Position numbers and translations under genes: made by a program. The notes beneath the pieces are model-generated. The model searched no databases. It worked only from the letters and a program-made list of their open reading frames with translations, and was not told the DNA's origin. A DNA stretch of 48,349 nt from Alphaproteobacteria bacterium (GTDB lineage Bacteria; Pseudomonadota; Alphaproteobacteria; Geminicoccales; Geminicoccaceae), in contig JALUAG010000064.1 of assembly GCA_027045875.1 (NCBI GenBank), positions 1 through 48,349 on the forward strand. The letters are read 5' to 3'. Below, piece after piece: positions 1 through 7,685 of this stretch. Numbering within the stretch: position 1 is the stretch's first letter; every line of letters starts with the position of its first letter.

Positions 1-870
1 CGCCGCGCAGAAGGCGTTGAGCCCCCCTTCGGGATCGGTGACGGCGTGATCGGCATGGATGAAGAGGGTGCCCGAGGTGCCGATGGAACAGACGCCGTCG
101 CCGGCGGCGACGATGCCCGCCCCGACGGCCGCGCAGGCGTTGTCGCCGCCACCCGCCACCACCGGCAGGCCTTCGGGAAGGCCGCTCGCCGCCGCCCCCC
201 GCCGGTCGATGCGGGCGACGATCTCGGGGCCCTCCGCCACCGGCGGCAGCCAGGCGCGCGGCACGGCGAGGGCCTCCAGCATCTCGGCGCTGTAGTCGCG
301 GCTGCAGATGTCGAGCAGCAGGGTTCCCGAGGCGTCGGCGGCATCGGTGGCGGCGGTGCCGGTGAGCCGCAGGCGCAGGAAGTCCTTGGGCAGCAGAACC
401 CGGGCGATGCGGGCATGGGCCTCGGGTTCGTGGTCGGCGAGCCACAGGATCTTGGGCGCCTGGAAGCCCGCGCTCGGCCGGTTGCCGGTGATCTCCAGCA
501 CCCGGGCGCGGCCGAGCCGACGCTCGATCTCCGCGCACTGGGCACCGGTGCGGGCGTCGTTCCACAGGAGCGCGGGGCGGATCACCCGTTCCTCGGCGTC
601 GAGGAAGACCGAGCCGTGCATCTGCCCGGAAAGCCCGAGCCCCAGGATCTCGGCGTCGCCGATGGCCTCGCGCAGGCGCCGCAGGCAGTCGCAGGCCGCC
701 CGCCACCAGTCCTCGGGATCCTGTTCGCTCCAGCCGGGTCGGGGGGTGGAGAGGGGATAGGCGGCGCTCGCCCGGGCCCGGATCCGGCCCGCGGCATCGA
801 GCGCCACCGCCTTGAGGGCGCTGGTGCCGAGGTCGAGACCGATGGTCAGTGCGTCGCGGCCGTCGCTCAT
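1..870 (-). CDS. xylB: Xylulokinase, 3' end cut off by the window edge
   Basis: FGGY-family sugar kinase that phosphorylates D-xylulose to xylulose 5-phosphate in the cytoplasm. The 290 codons present begin at ATG 870, preceded by an AGGGAGG ribosome site, and run off the left edge; the family is about 480-500 residues, so roughly the C-terminal 40% is missing. Visible are the N-terminal phosphate-binding motif GLDLGTSALK (residues 11-20), the SGQMHG segment, LWNDART, and GGGDNACAA with the likely catalytic base Asp243. The SGQMHG and WNDART signatures favour xylulokinase over glycerol or gluconate kinase. It is divergent from hisG, and its 5' partners lie outside the window, so the pathway context cannot be judged. 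Confidence 0.9.
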   Translation of the reverse strand, partial: MSDGRDALTIGLDLGTSALKAVALDAAGRIRARASAAYPLSTPRPGWSEQDPEDWWRAACDCLRRLREAIGDAEILGLGLSGQMHGSVFLDAEERVIRPALLWNDARTGAQCAEIERRLGRARVLEITGNRPSAGFQAPKILWLADHEPEAHARIARVLLPKDFLRLRLTGTAATDAADASGTLLLDICSRDYSAEMLEALAVPRAWLPPVAEGPEIVARIDRRGAAASGLPEGLPVVAGGGDNACAAVGAGIVAAGDGVCSIGTSGTLFIHADHAVTDPEGGLNAFCAA

Positions 871-899
871 GCTTCGCCTCCCTGGGTTCCGTCGCCGCC

Positions 900-928
900 T
901 TTACCCTCCGCGGCAGCTCTTCTATATG
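900..928 (+). promoter_or_regulatory. Candidate sigma-70 promoter of the his operon
   Basis: TTTACC at 900-905 and TATATG at 923-928 are separated by 17 nt. The site lies in the 141-nt gap between divergent xylB and hisG, upstream of the hisG start. Each hexamer matches consensus at about four of six positions. No histidine-rich leader peptide or attenuator is visible downstream. Confidence 0.35.
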
Positions 929-1011
929 CTGCGGGCGCGTCGCGGCCACGCGCGACCGCCGCCCCGCCCCCGGCCGGGCCCCACCCTGCCAGTCGAGAAG
1001 CGATCCGGGAA

Positions 1012-1896
1012 GTGTCCGAGGAGCGAAACAGCGAGACCGCCGCCGTGGTGCGTCTGGCCCTGCCCAAGGGCCGGATGCAGGAGGAGGTGCTGCGCCTCCT
1101 CGCCGATGCCGGAATCCGCCTCACCTTCGACCGCCGGGGCTACCGGCCGACGCTCTCCCTGCCGGGCTTCGAGGCCAAGCTCCTCAAGCCCCAGAACATC
1201 GTCGAGATGCTGCACATGGGCTCGCGCGATCTCGGCTTCGCCGGCGCCGACTGGGTGGCGGAGAAGCGCGCCGAGCTGGTCGAACTCCTGGACACCGGGC
1301 TCGATCCGGTGCGCATCGTGGCCGCTGCCGGCACCGATTTCCTGGTCGACGGACGGCCCCCCGCGCGGCCCTTCGTGATCGCCACCGAATACGAGCGGCT
1401 GACCCGCGCCTGGCTCGAGGCCCGCGGCTACGACGCGCGCATCGTGCGCTCCTACGGGGCCACCGAGGTGTTCCCGCCCGAGGACGCCGACATGATCGTC
1501 GACAACACCGCCACCGGCGCCACCCTCAAGGCCAACGGGCTCGTCATCTTCGACGAGCTGATGCGTTCCTCCACCCGCCTCTACGCCCATGCCGCCGCCC
1601 TCGAGGATCCGGCGCGGCGCGACGTGATCGAGCATTTCGTCCTGCTCCTGCGCTCGGTGCTGTCGGCGCGCGAACGGGTGATGCTGGAGGTCAACGTGGC
1701 CGCCGCCGATCTCGAGCGGGTGGTGGAGATCCTGCCCTGCATGCGCGAGCCCACCATCGCCCCCCTCCATCACGAGGCCGGTTTCGCCGTCAAGGCGGCC
1801 GTGCCGCGCCGCGATCTGCCGCAGCTCATCCGCGCCATCAAGGAGCGCGGCGGCAGCGACATCGTGGTGGTCGAGCTGGCGCAGATCGTGCCATGA
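1012..1896 (+). CDS. hisG: ATP phosphoribosyltransferase, long form
   Basis: Catalyses the first step of histidine synthesis, condensing ATP and PRPP to phosphoribosyl-ATP. From GTG 1012 it is 294 residues, the length of the long HisG form, which carries its own C-terminal regulatory domain and needs no HisZ. The N-terminal motif LALPKGRM (residues 15-22) and the PRPP-loop region VDNTATGATLKANG are present, and the C-terminus [10 protein letters not shown] fits the long form. GTG 1045 or 1048 are alternative starts just before RLALPKGR; no start has a strong ribosome site. The stop overlaps the hisB start by 4 nt (ATGA). The reading frame stays open far upstream, but that part looks non-coding. 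Confidence 0.93.
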   Translation: MSEERNSETAAVVRLALPKGRMQEEVLRLLADAGIRLTFDRRGYRPTLSLPGFEAKLLKPQNIVEMLHMGSRDLGFAGADWVAEKRAELVELLDTGLDPVRIVAAAGTDFLVDGRPPARPFVIATEYERLTRAWLEARGYDARIVRSYGATEVFPPEDADMIVDNTATGATLKANGLVIFDELMRSSTRLYAHAAALEDPARRDVIEHFVLLLRSVLSARERVMLEVNVAAADLERVVEILPCMREPTIAPLHHEAGFAVKAAVPRRDLPQLIRAIKERGGSDIVVVELAQIVP

Positions 1897-2480
1897 GCGA
1901 ACGCACCGCCGAGATCGCCCGCGAGACCAAGGAGACCCGCATCCGCCTGCGGCTCGCGCTCGACGGCGAGGGCCGCGCCGAGGTGGCGACCGGGCTCGGC
2001 TTCCTCGATCACATGCTGAGCGCGCTCGCGAGGCACGGGCGCTTCGATCTCGAGCTCGCCTGCGAGGGCGATCTCCATGTCGACGACCACCATACCGTCG
2101 AGGACTGCGCCATCGCGCTGGGCCGGGCCCTCGACCGGGCGCTCCGCGAGCGCCGCGGTATCGCCCGCTTCGGGGCGGCCTACGCGCCCCTCGACGAGGC
2201 GCTGGTGCGGGCGGTGGTGGACCTCTCGGGCCGCCCGTTCGCCCATGTCGAGCTCGGCTTCGCCCGCGAGCGGATCGGCGAGGTGGCGACCGAGAACCTG
2301 ACCCATTTCTTCGCCTCGCTGGCGACCAACGCGCGCATGGCGCTGCATCTCGATCTCATCCGCGGCGCGAACGATCACCATCGCGCGGAGGCCGCCTTCA
2401 AGGCACTCGCCTTGGCGCTGCGCGAGGCGGTGGCGCCCGCCGGACACGGCGAAATACCGAGCACCAAGGGCAGCCTCTGA
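1893..2480 (+). CDS. hisB: Imidazoleglycerol-phosphate dehydratase
   Basis: Dehydrates imidazole-glycerol phosphate to imidazole-acetol phosphate, the sixth histidine step. The protein has 195 residues, the normal size for the monofunctional enzyme without the histidinol-phosphatase domain of enterobacteria. The two metal-binding histidine clusters are visible in the [14 protein letters not shown] motif in the first half and the [16 protein letters not shown] motif in the second, with FLDHML near the N-terminus. It is coupled to hisG by a 4-nt overlap and to hisH by a TGATG junction, so it is translated as part of the same operon. Confidence 0.97.
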   Translation: MSERTAEIARETKETRIRLRLALDGEGRAEVATGLGFLDHMLSALARHGRFDLELACEGDLHVDDHHTVEDCAIALGRALDRALRERRGIARFGAAYAPLDEALVRAVVDLSGRPFAHVELGFARERIGEVATENLTHFFASLATNARMALHLDLIRGANDHHRAEAAFKALALALREAVAPAGHGEIPSTKGSL

Positions 2481-3073
2481 TGCGGCAGGTGCGGATCGTC
2501 CCCACCGGCACCGCCAATCTCGCCTCCGTCGCCGCCGCCTTCCGCCGGCTCGGGGCGGAGCCGGTTCTCTGCGAGGATCCGGCCGAGGTGGCCCGCGCCT
2601 CCCACGTCATGCTGCCGGGCGTCGGTGCCTTCGGCGCCGCCGTGGCGCGGCTGCGGGAGCGGGGGCTCGACCGGGCGCTGCGCGACCGCATCGAGGCCGA
2701 CCGGCCGACCATGGCCATCTGCGTCGGCCACCAGCTCCTCTTCGCCGAAAGCGAGGAGAGCCCCGGAGTGGCCGGGCTCGGCATTCTGGAAGCCGGGGTG
2801 GGCCGCTTTCCCGCCCATGTGCGCTGCCCGCAGTTCGGCTGGAACGAGATCGAGGCGGGCGAGGACGCCCTGCTGCTGGAGGAGGGCTGGGCCTATTTCG
2901 CCAACAGCTACCGGGCGGTCGAGGCGCCCGGCTGGCGGGTGGCGACGGCCGAGCATGGCGGGCGCTTCGTGGCCGCCATGGAGCGCGGCCGGGTGATCGG
3001 CTGCCAGTTCCATCCCGAGCTCTCGGGCGCCTACGGGGCGGCGCTCCTGTCCCGCTGGCTGGAGCTCTCCTGA
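2480..3073 (+). CDS. hisH: Imidazole glycerol phosphate synthase, glutaminase subunit
   Basis: Class I glutamine amidotransferase that hydrolyses glutamine and passes ammonia to HisF. It has 197 residues, typical for HisH. The triad is visible: Cys81 in AICVGHQLL, and His178 and Glu180 in QFHPELSG. The N-terminal [10 protein letters not shown], the PQFGWN segment and the [12 protein letters not shown] end resemble the enterobacterial HisH pattern (TGCANLNSV, HMGWN, QFHPERSGAAGA) more than the common YDAGNLRSV type. Start and stop both overlap the neighbours by one base (TGATG), which keeps it stoichiometric with HisF. Confidence 0.95.
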   Translation: MRQVRIVPTGTANLASVAAAFRRLGAEPVLCEDPAEVARASHVMLPGVGAFGAAVARLRERGLDRALRDRIEADRPTMAICVGHQLLFAESEESPGVAGLGILEAGVGRFPAHVRCPQFGWNEIEAGEDALLLEEGWAYFANSYRAVEAPGWRVATAEHGGRFVAAMERGRVIGCQFHPELSGAYGAALLSRWLELS

Positions 3074-3825
3074 TGCTCGCGCGCCGCATCATCCCCTGTC
3101 TCGACGTGAGCCACGGCCGGGTGGTGAAGGGGGTGCGCTTCCAGGGGCTCCGGGATGCCGGCGATCCCGCCGAACGGGCCGCCCTCTACGAGGAACAGGG
3201 AGCCGACGAGATCGTCGTCCTCGACGTGTCGGCGACGCCCGAGGGACGCGGCCACCAGCTCGACACGGTGCGCCGGGTGCGCGAGCGGCTCTCGATCCCG
3301 CTCACCGTGGGCGGCGGCATCCGCGCGCTCGAGGACGCGCTCCGTCTCCTGGAGGCAGGGGCGGACAAGGTGTCGGTGAACACCGCTGCCGTCGCCCGGC
3401 CCGAACTGCTGACCGAGATCGCCGAGCGTTTCGGCCGCCAGTGCTGCGTGCTGGCGATCGATGCCGCCCGGCGCTCGGAGCGCTTCGAGGTGCTGGTCAA
3501 GGGCGGCCGCGAGGGCACCGGTATCGACGCGGTGGCCTGGGCGCGGGAGGGCGAACGGCGCGGCGCCGGCGAGATCCTGCTCACCTCCTGGGACCGCGAC
3601 GGCACCCGCGAGGGCTACGACCTGCCGCTCCTGCGGGCGGTCGCAGGAGCCGTGCATCTGCCGATCATCGCCTCCGGCGGCGCCGACAATCCCGAACATC
3701 TGCGCGAGGCCCTCGATGCCGGGGCGGATGCGGTGCTGGCCGCCTCCATCTTCCACGACGGCGATCTCACGGTCGCCGAGGTCAAGCTCCATCTCATGGA
3801 ACACGGGGTCCACCTGCGGCCATGA
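3073..3825 (+). CDS. hisF: Imidazole glycerol phosphate synthase, cyclase subunit
   Basis: TIM-barrel synthase that combines HisH-derived ammonia with PRFAR to give imidazole-glycerol phosphate and AICAR. It has 250 residues, standard for the family. The first catalytic aspartate lies in IIPCLDV near the N-terminus and the second in the [15 protein letters not shown] segment; the usual TSMDRDGT has Trp in place of Met here. GGGI and ASGGA phosphate-binding loops are present. It follows hisH with a one-base overlap and its TGA overlaps the start of the next gene by 4 nt. Confidence 0.96.
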   Translation: MLARRIIPCLDVSHGRVVKGVRFQGLRDAGDPAERAALYEEQGADEIVVLDVSATPEGRGHQLDTVRRVRERLSIPLTVGGGIRALEDALRLLEAGADKVSVNTAAVARPELLTEIAERFGRQCCVLAIDAARRSERFEVLVKGGREGTGIDAVAWAREGERRGAGEILLTSWDRDGTREGYDLPLLRAVAGAVHLPIIASGGADNPEHLREALDAGADAVLAASIFHDGDLTVAEVKLHLMEHGVHLRP

Positions 3826-5066
3826 TCATCCCCTCCATCGACATCATGGGCGGCCGCACGGTGCAGCTCGTGGGCGGCGAGCGGAAGGCGCTGGATGCGG
3901 GCGATCCGCTGCCGGTGGCCGAGCGCTTCGCCCTCGCCGGGGAGATCGCGGTGATCGATCTCGACGCCGCCATGGGAAAGGGATCCAATGCGGCGCTGGT
4001 GGAGCGGCTGGTGGCCCGTTTCGACTGCCGGGTGGGGGGCGGCATCCGCGATCTCGAGACCGCGGTGCGCTGGCTCGATGCCGGCGCCGCCAGGATCATC
4101 CTCGGCACCATGGCGGTCCCGGAGCTGCTTTCGAAACTGCCCAAGGAGCGGCTGATCGCGGCGGTCGATGCGCGGCAGGGCGAGGTGGTGGTCGAGGGCT
4201 GGAAGCGGGGCACCGGCCGGCCGCTCCTCGAGCGCATCGCCGAGCTGCGCGATCACGTGTCGGGCTTCCTCGTCACCTTCGTCGAACGCGAGGGGCGGAT
4301 GGGCGGCACCGACATGGCGCTCGCGAAGGCGGTGGTCGAGGCGGCAGCACCGGCGCGCGTTACCGTCGCCGGCGGTGTCACCACTGCCGAGGAGATCCGC
4401 GAGCTCGACGCCCTCGGCGCCGACGCCCAGGTGGGCATGGCCCTCTACACCGGCCGTCTCGATCTCGGCGAGGCCATCGCCGCCCCCCTTTCGAGCGACC
4501 GCCCCGACGGGCTCTTTCCGACGGTGGTCTGTGACGAGCGGGGGCTCGCCCTCGGCCTCGTCTGGTCGAGCCGCGAATCCATCCGCGCCGCCGTGGCGGA
4601 GCGCCGCGGCATCTACTGGTCCCGCTCGCGCGAGGAGCTGTGGCGCAAGGGGGAGAGTTCGGGCGCGGTACAGGAACTCCTGCGCATCGATCTCGACTGC
4701 GACCGCGACGCGCTGCGTTTCCGGGTGCGCCAGCGGGGAGCCGGCTTCTGCCATCTCGGCACCCGCTCCTGCTGGGGCGAGGAGGAGGGGCTCGGCGCCC
4801 TCCACCGGCTGCTCCTCGCACGTCGCGAATCCGCCCCCGAGGGATCGTATACCGCCCGCCTGTTCGCCGATCCCGGGCTGCTCGCCGCCAAGCTGCGGGA
4901 GGAGACGGAGGAGCTGATCGCCGCCGAAAGCCGCGAGGAGGTGATCTGGGAGGCGGCGGATCTGCTCTACTTCACCCTCGTGAGGCTGGCCCGCGAGGGC
5001 ATCGGGCTCGCCGAGGTGGAACGGCACCTCGCGCGCCGCCGGCGTCGGGTCACGCGCCGCGGCTGA
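3822..5066 (+). CDS. hisAIE: HisA-HisI-HisE fusion: three consecutive histidine enzymes in one chain
   Basis: A single 414-residue frame joins three enzymes. Residues 1 to about 222 are HisA (ProFAR isomerase), with Asp7 in IPSID, Asp116 in [10 protein letters not shown] and Thr152 in LVTFVEREG at the expected active-site positions. About 226-320 is HisI (PR-AMP cyclohydrolase), with [14 protein letters not shown] and metal ligands Cys293, Cys310 and Cys317. About 322-405 is HisE (PR-ATP pyrophosphohydrolase), with [10 protein letters not shown], the EExxE motif at 360-364 and EAADLLY at 377-383. Together they would perform steps 2, 3 and 4. HisI-HisE fusions are common; the HisA extension is not one I know as standard. 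The HisA part is slightly short and runs into HisI with almost no linker. There is no stop or frame change between the domains. Confidence 0.93.
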   Translation: MIIPSIDIMGGRTVQLVGGERKALDAGDPLPVAERFALAGEIAVIDLDAAMGKGSNAALVERLVARFDCRVGGGIRDLETAVRWLDAGAARIILGTMAVPELLSKLPKERLIAAVDARQGEVVVEGWKRGTGRPLLERIAELRDHVSGFLVTFVEREGRMGGTDMALAKAVVEAAAPARVTVAGGVTTAEEIRELDALGADAQVGMALYTGRLDLGEAIAAPLSSDRPDGLFPTVVCDERGLALGLVWSSRESIRAAVAERRGIYWSRSREELWRKGESSGAVQELLRIDLDCDRDALRFRVRQRGAGFCHLGTRSCWGEEEGLGALHRLLLARRESAPEGSYTARLFADPGLLAAKLREETEELIAAESREEVIWEAADLLYFTLVRLAREGIGLAEVERHLARRRRRVTRRG

Positions 5067-5068
5067 GC

Positions 5069-6346
5069 CTACCAGTAGCGCATGGCGGCGCGGTAGAGCC
5101 CGTCCAGGACGCCCGCGTCGATTTCCACCGGCGCGTTGTCGAGGAGCCGCCGCTGGGGAAGCGCCCCCTCGGTCAGCGCCGCCACGTCCACCGGCGAGAA
5201 GCCGATCGCCTCGAGCCCGTTCGGAACCCCCGCCGCACGCATGAGGGCCACCAAGCGGTCGGCCAGGAGATCGCCCGCCCCGGCCTCGGGCACGCCGCGG
5301 ACATCGGCCCCGAGCGCCTCCGCCGCCGCGAGCAGCCGCGGGCCGGCATCCGCCCCCATCAGCCGGTAGACGGGCGGGGCGTTCAGGATCACCGCCATGC
5401 CGTGGGGCACCAGCGGCGGCCCCGGCGGATAGTCCGGCGGCCGGTAGTCGCGGACCATGCCGGAGACCGGATAGGACAGGGCATGGGGAACGTGGCAGCC
5501 GGCGTTGCCGAAGCTCGCCCCGGCGAGGGTGGCGGCCCACAGCAGCCGGCCGCGGGCGGCCATGTCCGGAGGATCGGCGAGCGCCGCCTCGAGGTTGCCG
5601 GCCACGAGCCGCATGGGCTCGAGGGCGAGCAGATCCGACCAGGGATTGGCGCCCTGGGTCATCGGCCGCAGGTCGGGCTCGGGGGGCAGATCGCGCTCGC
5701 CCACCGGCCGGCAGGTCCAGGCCTCGAGGGCGTGACAGACGGTGTCCAGGGCGGTGCAGGCGAGGGCGGTGCGCGGCAGGCTCGCCGTCACCTCGGGATC
5801 CACCACCGCGTGATGGGGCACCAGCCGATGGGACATGATGCCGGTCTTGGCCTTCATGGCGAGCAGATCGAACACCGCGATGCCGGTGCATTCGCTGCCG
5901 GTACCGCAGGTGGTGGGACAGGCGATGTGCGGTTTCAGGGGCCCCGGGACGTTGCGGCCCTCGCCGATCGGCGCGTTGACGTAGGCGAGGAAGGAGTCGG
6001 GCCAGCTGCTGTAGAGATCGGCCACCTTGGCGGTGTCCATCGCCGAGCCTCCGCCCACCGAGACAAAGCCGTCGAAACCGCCGTCGGCGGCGAAGCGGAT
6101 GGCCGCCTCGAAGGAGCGGTCGGTGGGTTCGACCTCCACCCCGTCGAACAGCGTCACCACGAGCCCCGCCTCCTCGAGCGCGCGGCGCACCGTCGCCACC
6201 GGCGGCAGAGCGGCGAGATGGGGGTCGGTCACCAGGAGCGGTCGCCGCATGCCGAGGCGGCGGGCGATGTCGCCGACGAGGCCGAGGCTGCCGGGACCGA
6301 AGGTGATGCGGGGTGTCGTGACGGTGAAGGATCGTGAAGCGTCCAT
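5069..6346 (-). CDS. Hydroxyacid-oxoacid transhydrogenase (ADHFE1-like iron alcohol dehydrogenase)
   Basis: Group III iron-dependent alcohol dehydrogenase fold, 425 residues. In the HOT/ADHFE1 branch the enzyme oxidises 4-hydroxybutyrate to succinic semialdehyde while reducing 2-oxoglutarate to D-2-hydroxyglutarate, using bound NAD. The assignment rests on the branch-specific segments TQGANPWSDLLALEPMR, GNAGCHVPHALSYPVSG and LVPHGMAVILNAP, which parallel the mammalian enzyme closely. Likely metal ligands are the Asp and His of TALDTVCHALEAW and the His residues of the other two segments. VGGGSAMDTAK is the nucleotide loop. ATG 6346 has a GGAGGGC ribosome site about 7 nt upstream. Its stop lies 2 nt from the convergent hisAIE stop. 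A plain alcohol dehydrogenase role is possible but less likely. Confidence 0.85.
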   Translation of the reverse strand: MDASRSFTVTTPRITFGPGSLGLVGDIARRLGMRRPLLVTDPHLAALPPVATVRRALEEAGLVVTLFDGVEVEPTDRSFEAAIRFAADGGFDGFVSVGGGSAMDTAKVADLYSSWPDSFLAYVNAPIGEGRNVPGPLKPHIACPTTCGTGSECTGIAVFDLLAMKAKTGIMSHRLVPHHAVVDPEVTASLPRTALACTALDTVCHALEAWTCRPVGERDLPPEPDLRPMTQGANPWSDLLALEPMRLVAGNLEAALADPPDMAARGRLLWAATLAGASFGNAGCHVPHALSYPVSGMVRDYRPPDYPPGPPLVPHGMAVILNAPPVYRLMGADAGPRLLAAAEALGADVRGVPEAGAGDLLADRLVALMRAAGVPNGLEAIGFSPVDVAALTEGALPQRRLLDNAPVEIDAGVLDGLYRAAMRYW

Positions 6347-6644
6347 CTGCGCCCTCCGCGGAAACGGATGCTAGATTGCGCGCCGGAGAAGGCGTCGGCA
6401 AGCGCCGGATCGCCGGCGGGGACCGGTTCGCCTGCTGTCGCCCGGAGACAAGAAAGGAGGGCCGAAGAGCGTCTTCCCATGCGCCGTTCTTCGCGGTCAT
6501 GCAACGGTTTGCGCCGAGGGACCCCCGGTGGCGGAGATCGGAAAGTCGCTGTCGTAGTGCCAAGAGCAGGCGGAGCCCCGCCGCATCATCTGTCGATCGG
6601 GTGCGGATCCCTCCGATCCGCCGCGCAGTGCGGAGATCGCCGCC
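6347..6644. other. Intergenic region between divergent HOT and MetF-like genes
   Basis: These 298 bases hold the two ribosome sites and presumably both promoters. I see no convincing gene or known riboswitch. One clear element is the hairpin near the right end, listed separately. An AAAGGAGG stretch at about 6454-6461 is not followed by a start codon at useful distance. Confidence 0.5.
6603..6621 (+). promoter_or_regulatory. Hairpin in the leader of the MetF-like gene
   Basis: GCGGATC (6603-6609) and GATCCGC (6615-6621) form a perfect 7-bp stem with loop CCTCC. It lies 23 nt before the ATG at 6645. The pyrimidine loop could in principle pair with the purine-rich GGAG just upstream of the start. 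No U tract follows, so it is not an intrinsic terminator. Confidence 0.4.
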
Positions 6645-7589
6645 ATGACCTCGAGCCGTCTCGCCGCCCTTCCCGGGGAATCCTCGGCGGCGCCTGCCGA
6701 TCTCGCATCGGCGATCATCGCGCTGCTGCGGGATTTCTCGATCGAGGTGACACCCCGGCAGGCGGCCAAGGTGGACCGTTTCGCGGCCCTGCTGCCGCCC
6801 GGCACGCGGGTGTTCGTGACCTTCGTTCCCGGCGAGACGGTGGACGCGGTCTTGCCGGTGATCGAGCGCCTGGCGCGGGAAGGGATGCGCCCGGTGCCCC
6901 ACATCGCCGCCCGCAATCTCCTCGCCGAGGCCACCTTCCAGCACTACCTCCGGGGCGCCCATGCCTGCGGCGCGCGTGAGGCGCTGGTGATCGCCGGCGG
7001 TGCCCGCCGGCCGGCAGGACCCTATGCGAGCACCATGGATCTCCTGAACACCGGGCTGTTCGAGGAGCTGGGCTTCACACGCCTCTACGTGGCCGGCCAT
7101 CCCGAGGGCAGTCCCGACATCCCGCCGGCGGAGCTCCCCCGTGCGCTGGCCGCCAAGAACGCCTGGAGTGCACGCCGGGACGTACCCCTCGAGATCGTGA
7201 CCCAGTTCACCTTCGACGGCGGGCGTCTGACCGCCTGGGAGCGGGAGATCCGCGCCGCCGGCAACCGGCTGCCGGTGCGCGCCGGGCTCGCCGGTCCCGC
7301 CTCGGTCACGAGCCTTCTCAAATATGCCCGCATGTGCGGGGTCACGGCCTCCCTGGGCTTCCTCCAGCGCAGCGGCGGGCGGTTCCTCCAGCTCGTCGGC
7401 CAGGCGGCGCCGGACGGGGTGATCACGGCGCTGGCCCGGGCCCGGATGGAGGATCCGGACAGCCGGCTGTACCGCGTCCACTTCTATCCCTTCGGCGGCT
7501 TCGCCCGCACCGCCGCCTGGGCACGGGCGGTGGCGCGAGGGCGGTTCACCCTGTTCGCCGACGGCAGCGGCTTCGCGGTCGAGAGCTGA
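6645..7589 (+). CDS. Methylenetetrahydrofolate reductase-like protein (MetF family paralog)
   Basis: A 314-residue TIM-barrel flavoprotein of the MTHFR family, expected to act on C1-tetrahydrofolate with FAD. The catalytic glutamate position is kept in FSIEVTPRQ near residue 35. The barrel is recognisable from VPHIAARNL, the GARRPAGPYAST segment, LYVAGHPEGSPDIP, VTQFTFDGG and GLAGPASVTSLLKYAR. The usual ALRGD motif is replaced by VIAGGARRP, so the folate-contacting aspartate (Asp120 in E. coli MetF) is missing. This suggests a paralog with altered folate use rather than the housekeeping enzyme. The 96-nt gap to the chloride channel gene contains a candidate promoter, so the two may be transcribed separately. 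Confidence 0.8.
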   Translation: MTSSRLAALPGESSAAPADLASAIIALLRDFSIEVTPRQAAKVDRFAALLPPGTRVFVTFVPGETVDAVLPVIERLAREGMRPVPHIAARNLLAEATFQHYLRGAHACGAREALVIAGGARRPAGPYASTMDLLNTGLFEELGFTRLYVAGHPEGSPDIPPAELPRALAAKNAWSARRDVPLEIVTQFTFDGGRLTAWEREIRAAGNRLPVRAGLAGPASVTSLLKYARMCGVTASLGFLQRSGGRFLQLVGQAAPDGVITALARARMEDPDSRLYRVHFYPFGGFARTAAWARAVARGRFTLFADGSGFAVES

Positions 7590-7612
7590 GCCCCAGCCTC
7601 CCGACCGCGGTT

Positions 7613-7641
7613 TTGCCCTTTCGGCCGTCTCTCTCTATGGT
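7613..7641 (+). promoter_or_regulatory. Candidate promoter of the ClC gene
   Basis: TTGCCC (7613-7618) and TATGGT (7636-7641) are 17 nt apart in the short gap upstream of the ATG at 7686. Spacing is ideal, hexamer match moderate. A GGCCGG/CCGGCC inverted repeat lies just downstream in the leader. Confidence 0.35.
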
Positions 7642-7685
7642 GGGGCCGGCCGATCCGGCCAGCGTCTCCACCGCCGAAGCACGCC

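Noticed and set aside
871-1011. Histidine leader peptide or attenuator before hisG
   Set aside because: No short frame rich in histidine codons and no terminator/antiterminator pair is visible.
6347-6644. Riboswitch (cobalamin, SAM, SAH or THF type) before the MetF-like gene
   Set aside because: A GCCCGGAGAC stretch slightly recalls the B12 box, but the remaining conserved blocks are missing; only a simple hairpin is supported.
3615-7481. Minus-strand open frame of about 1290 codons across hisF, hisAIE, HOT and the MetF-like gene
   Set aside because: It has no recognisable domain, and the true genes in other frames have full motif support.
7640-7665. GGCCGG/CCGGCC repeat before the ClC gene as a terminator
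   Set aside because: It has no following T tract and lies downstream of a candidate promoter, so it is more likely incidental GC structure.
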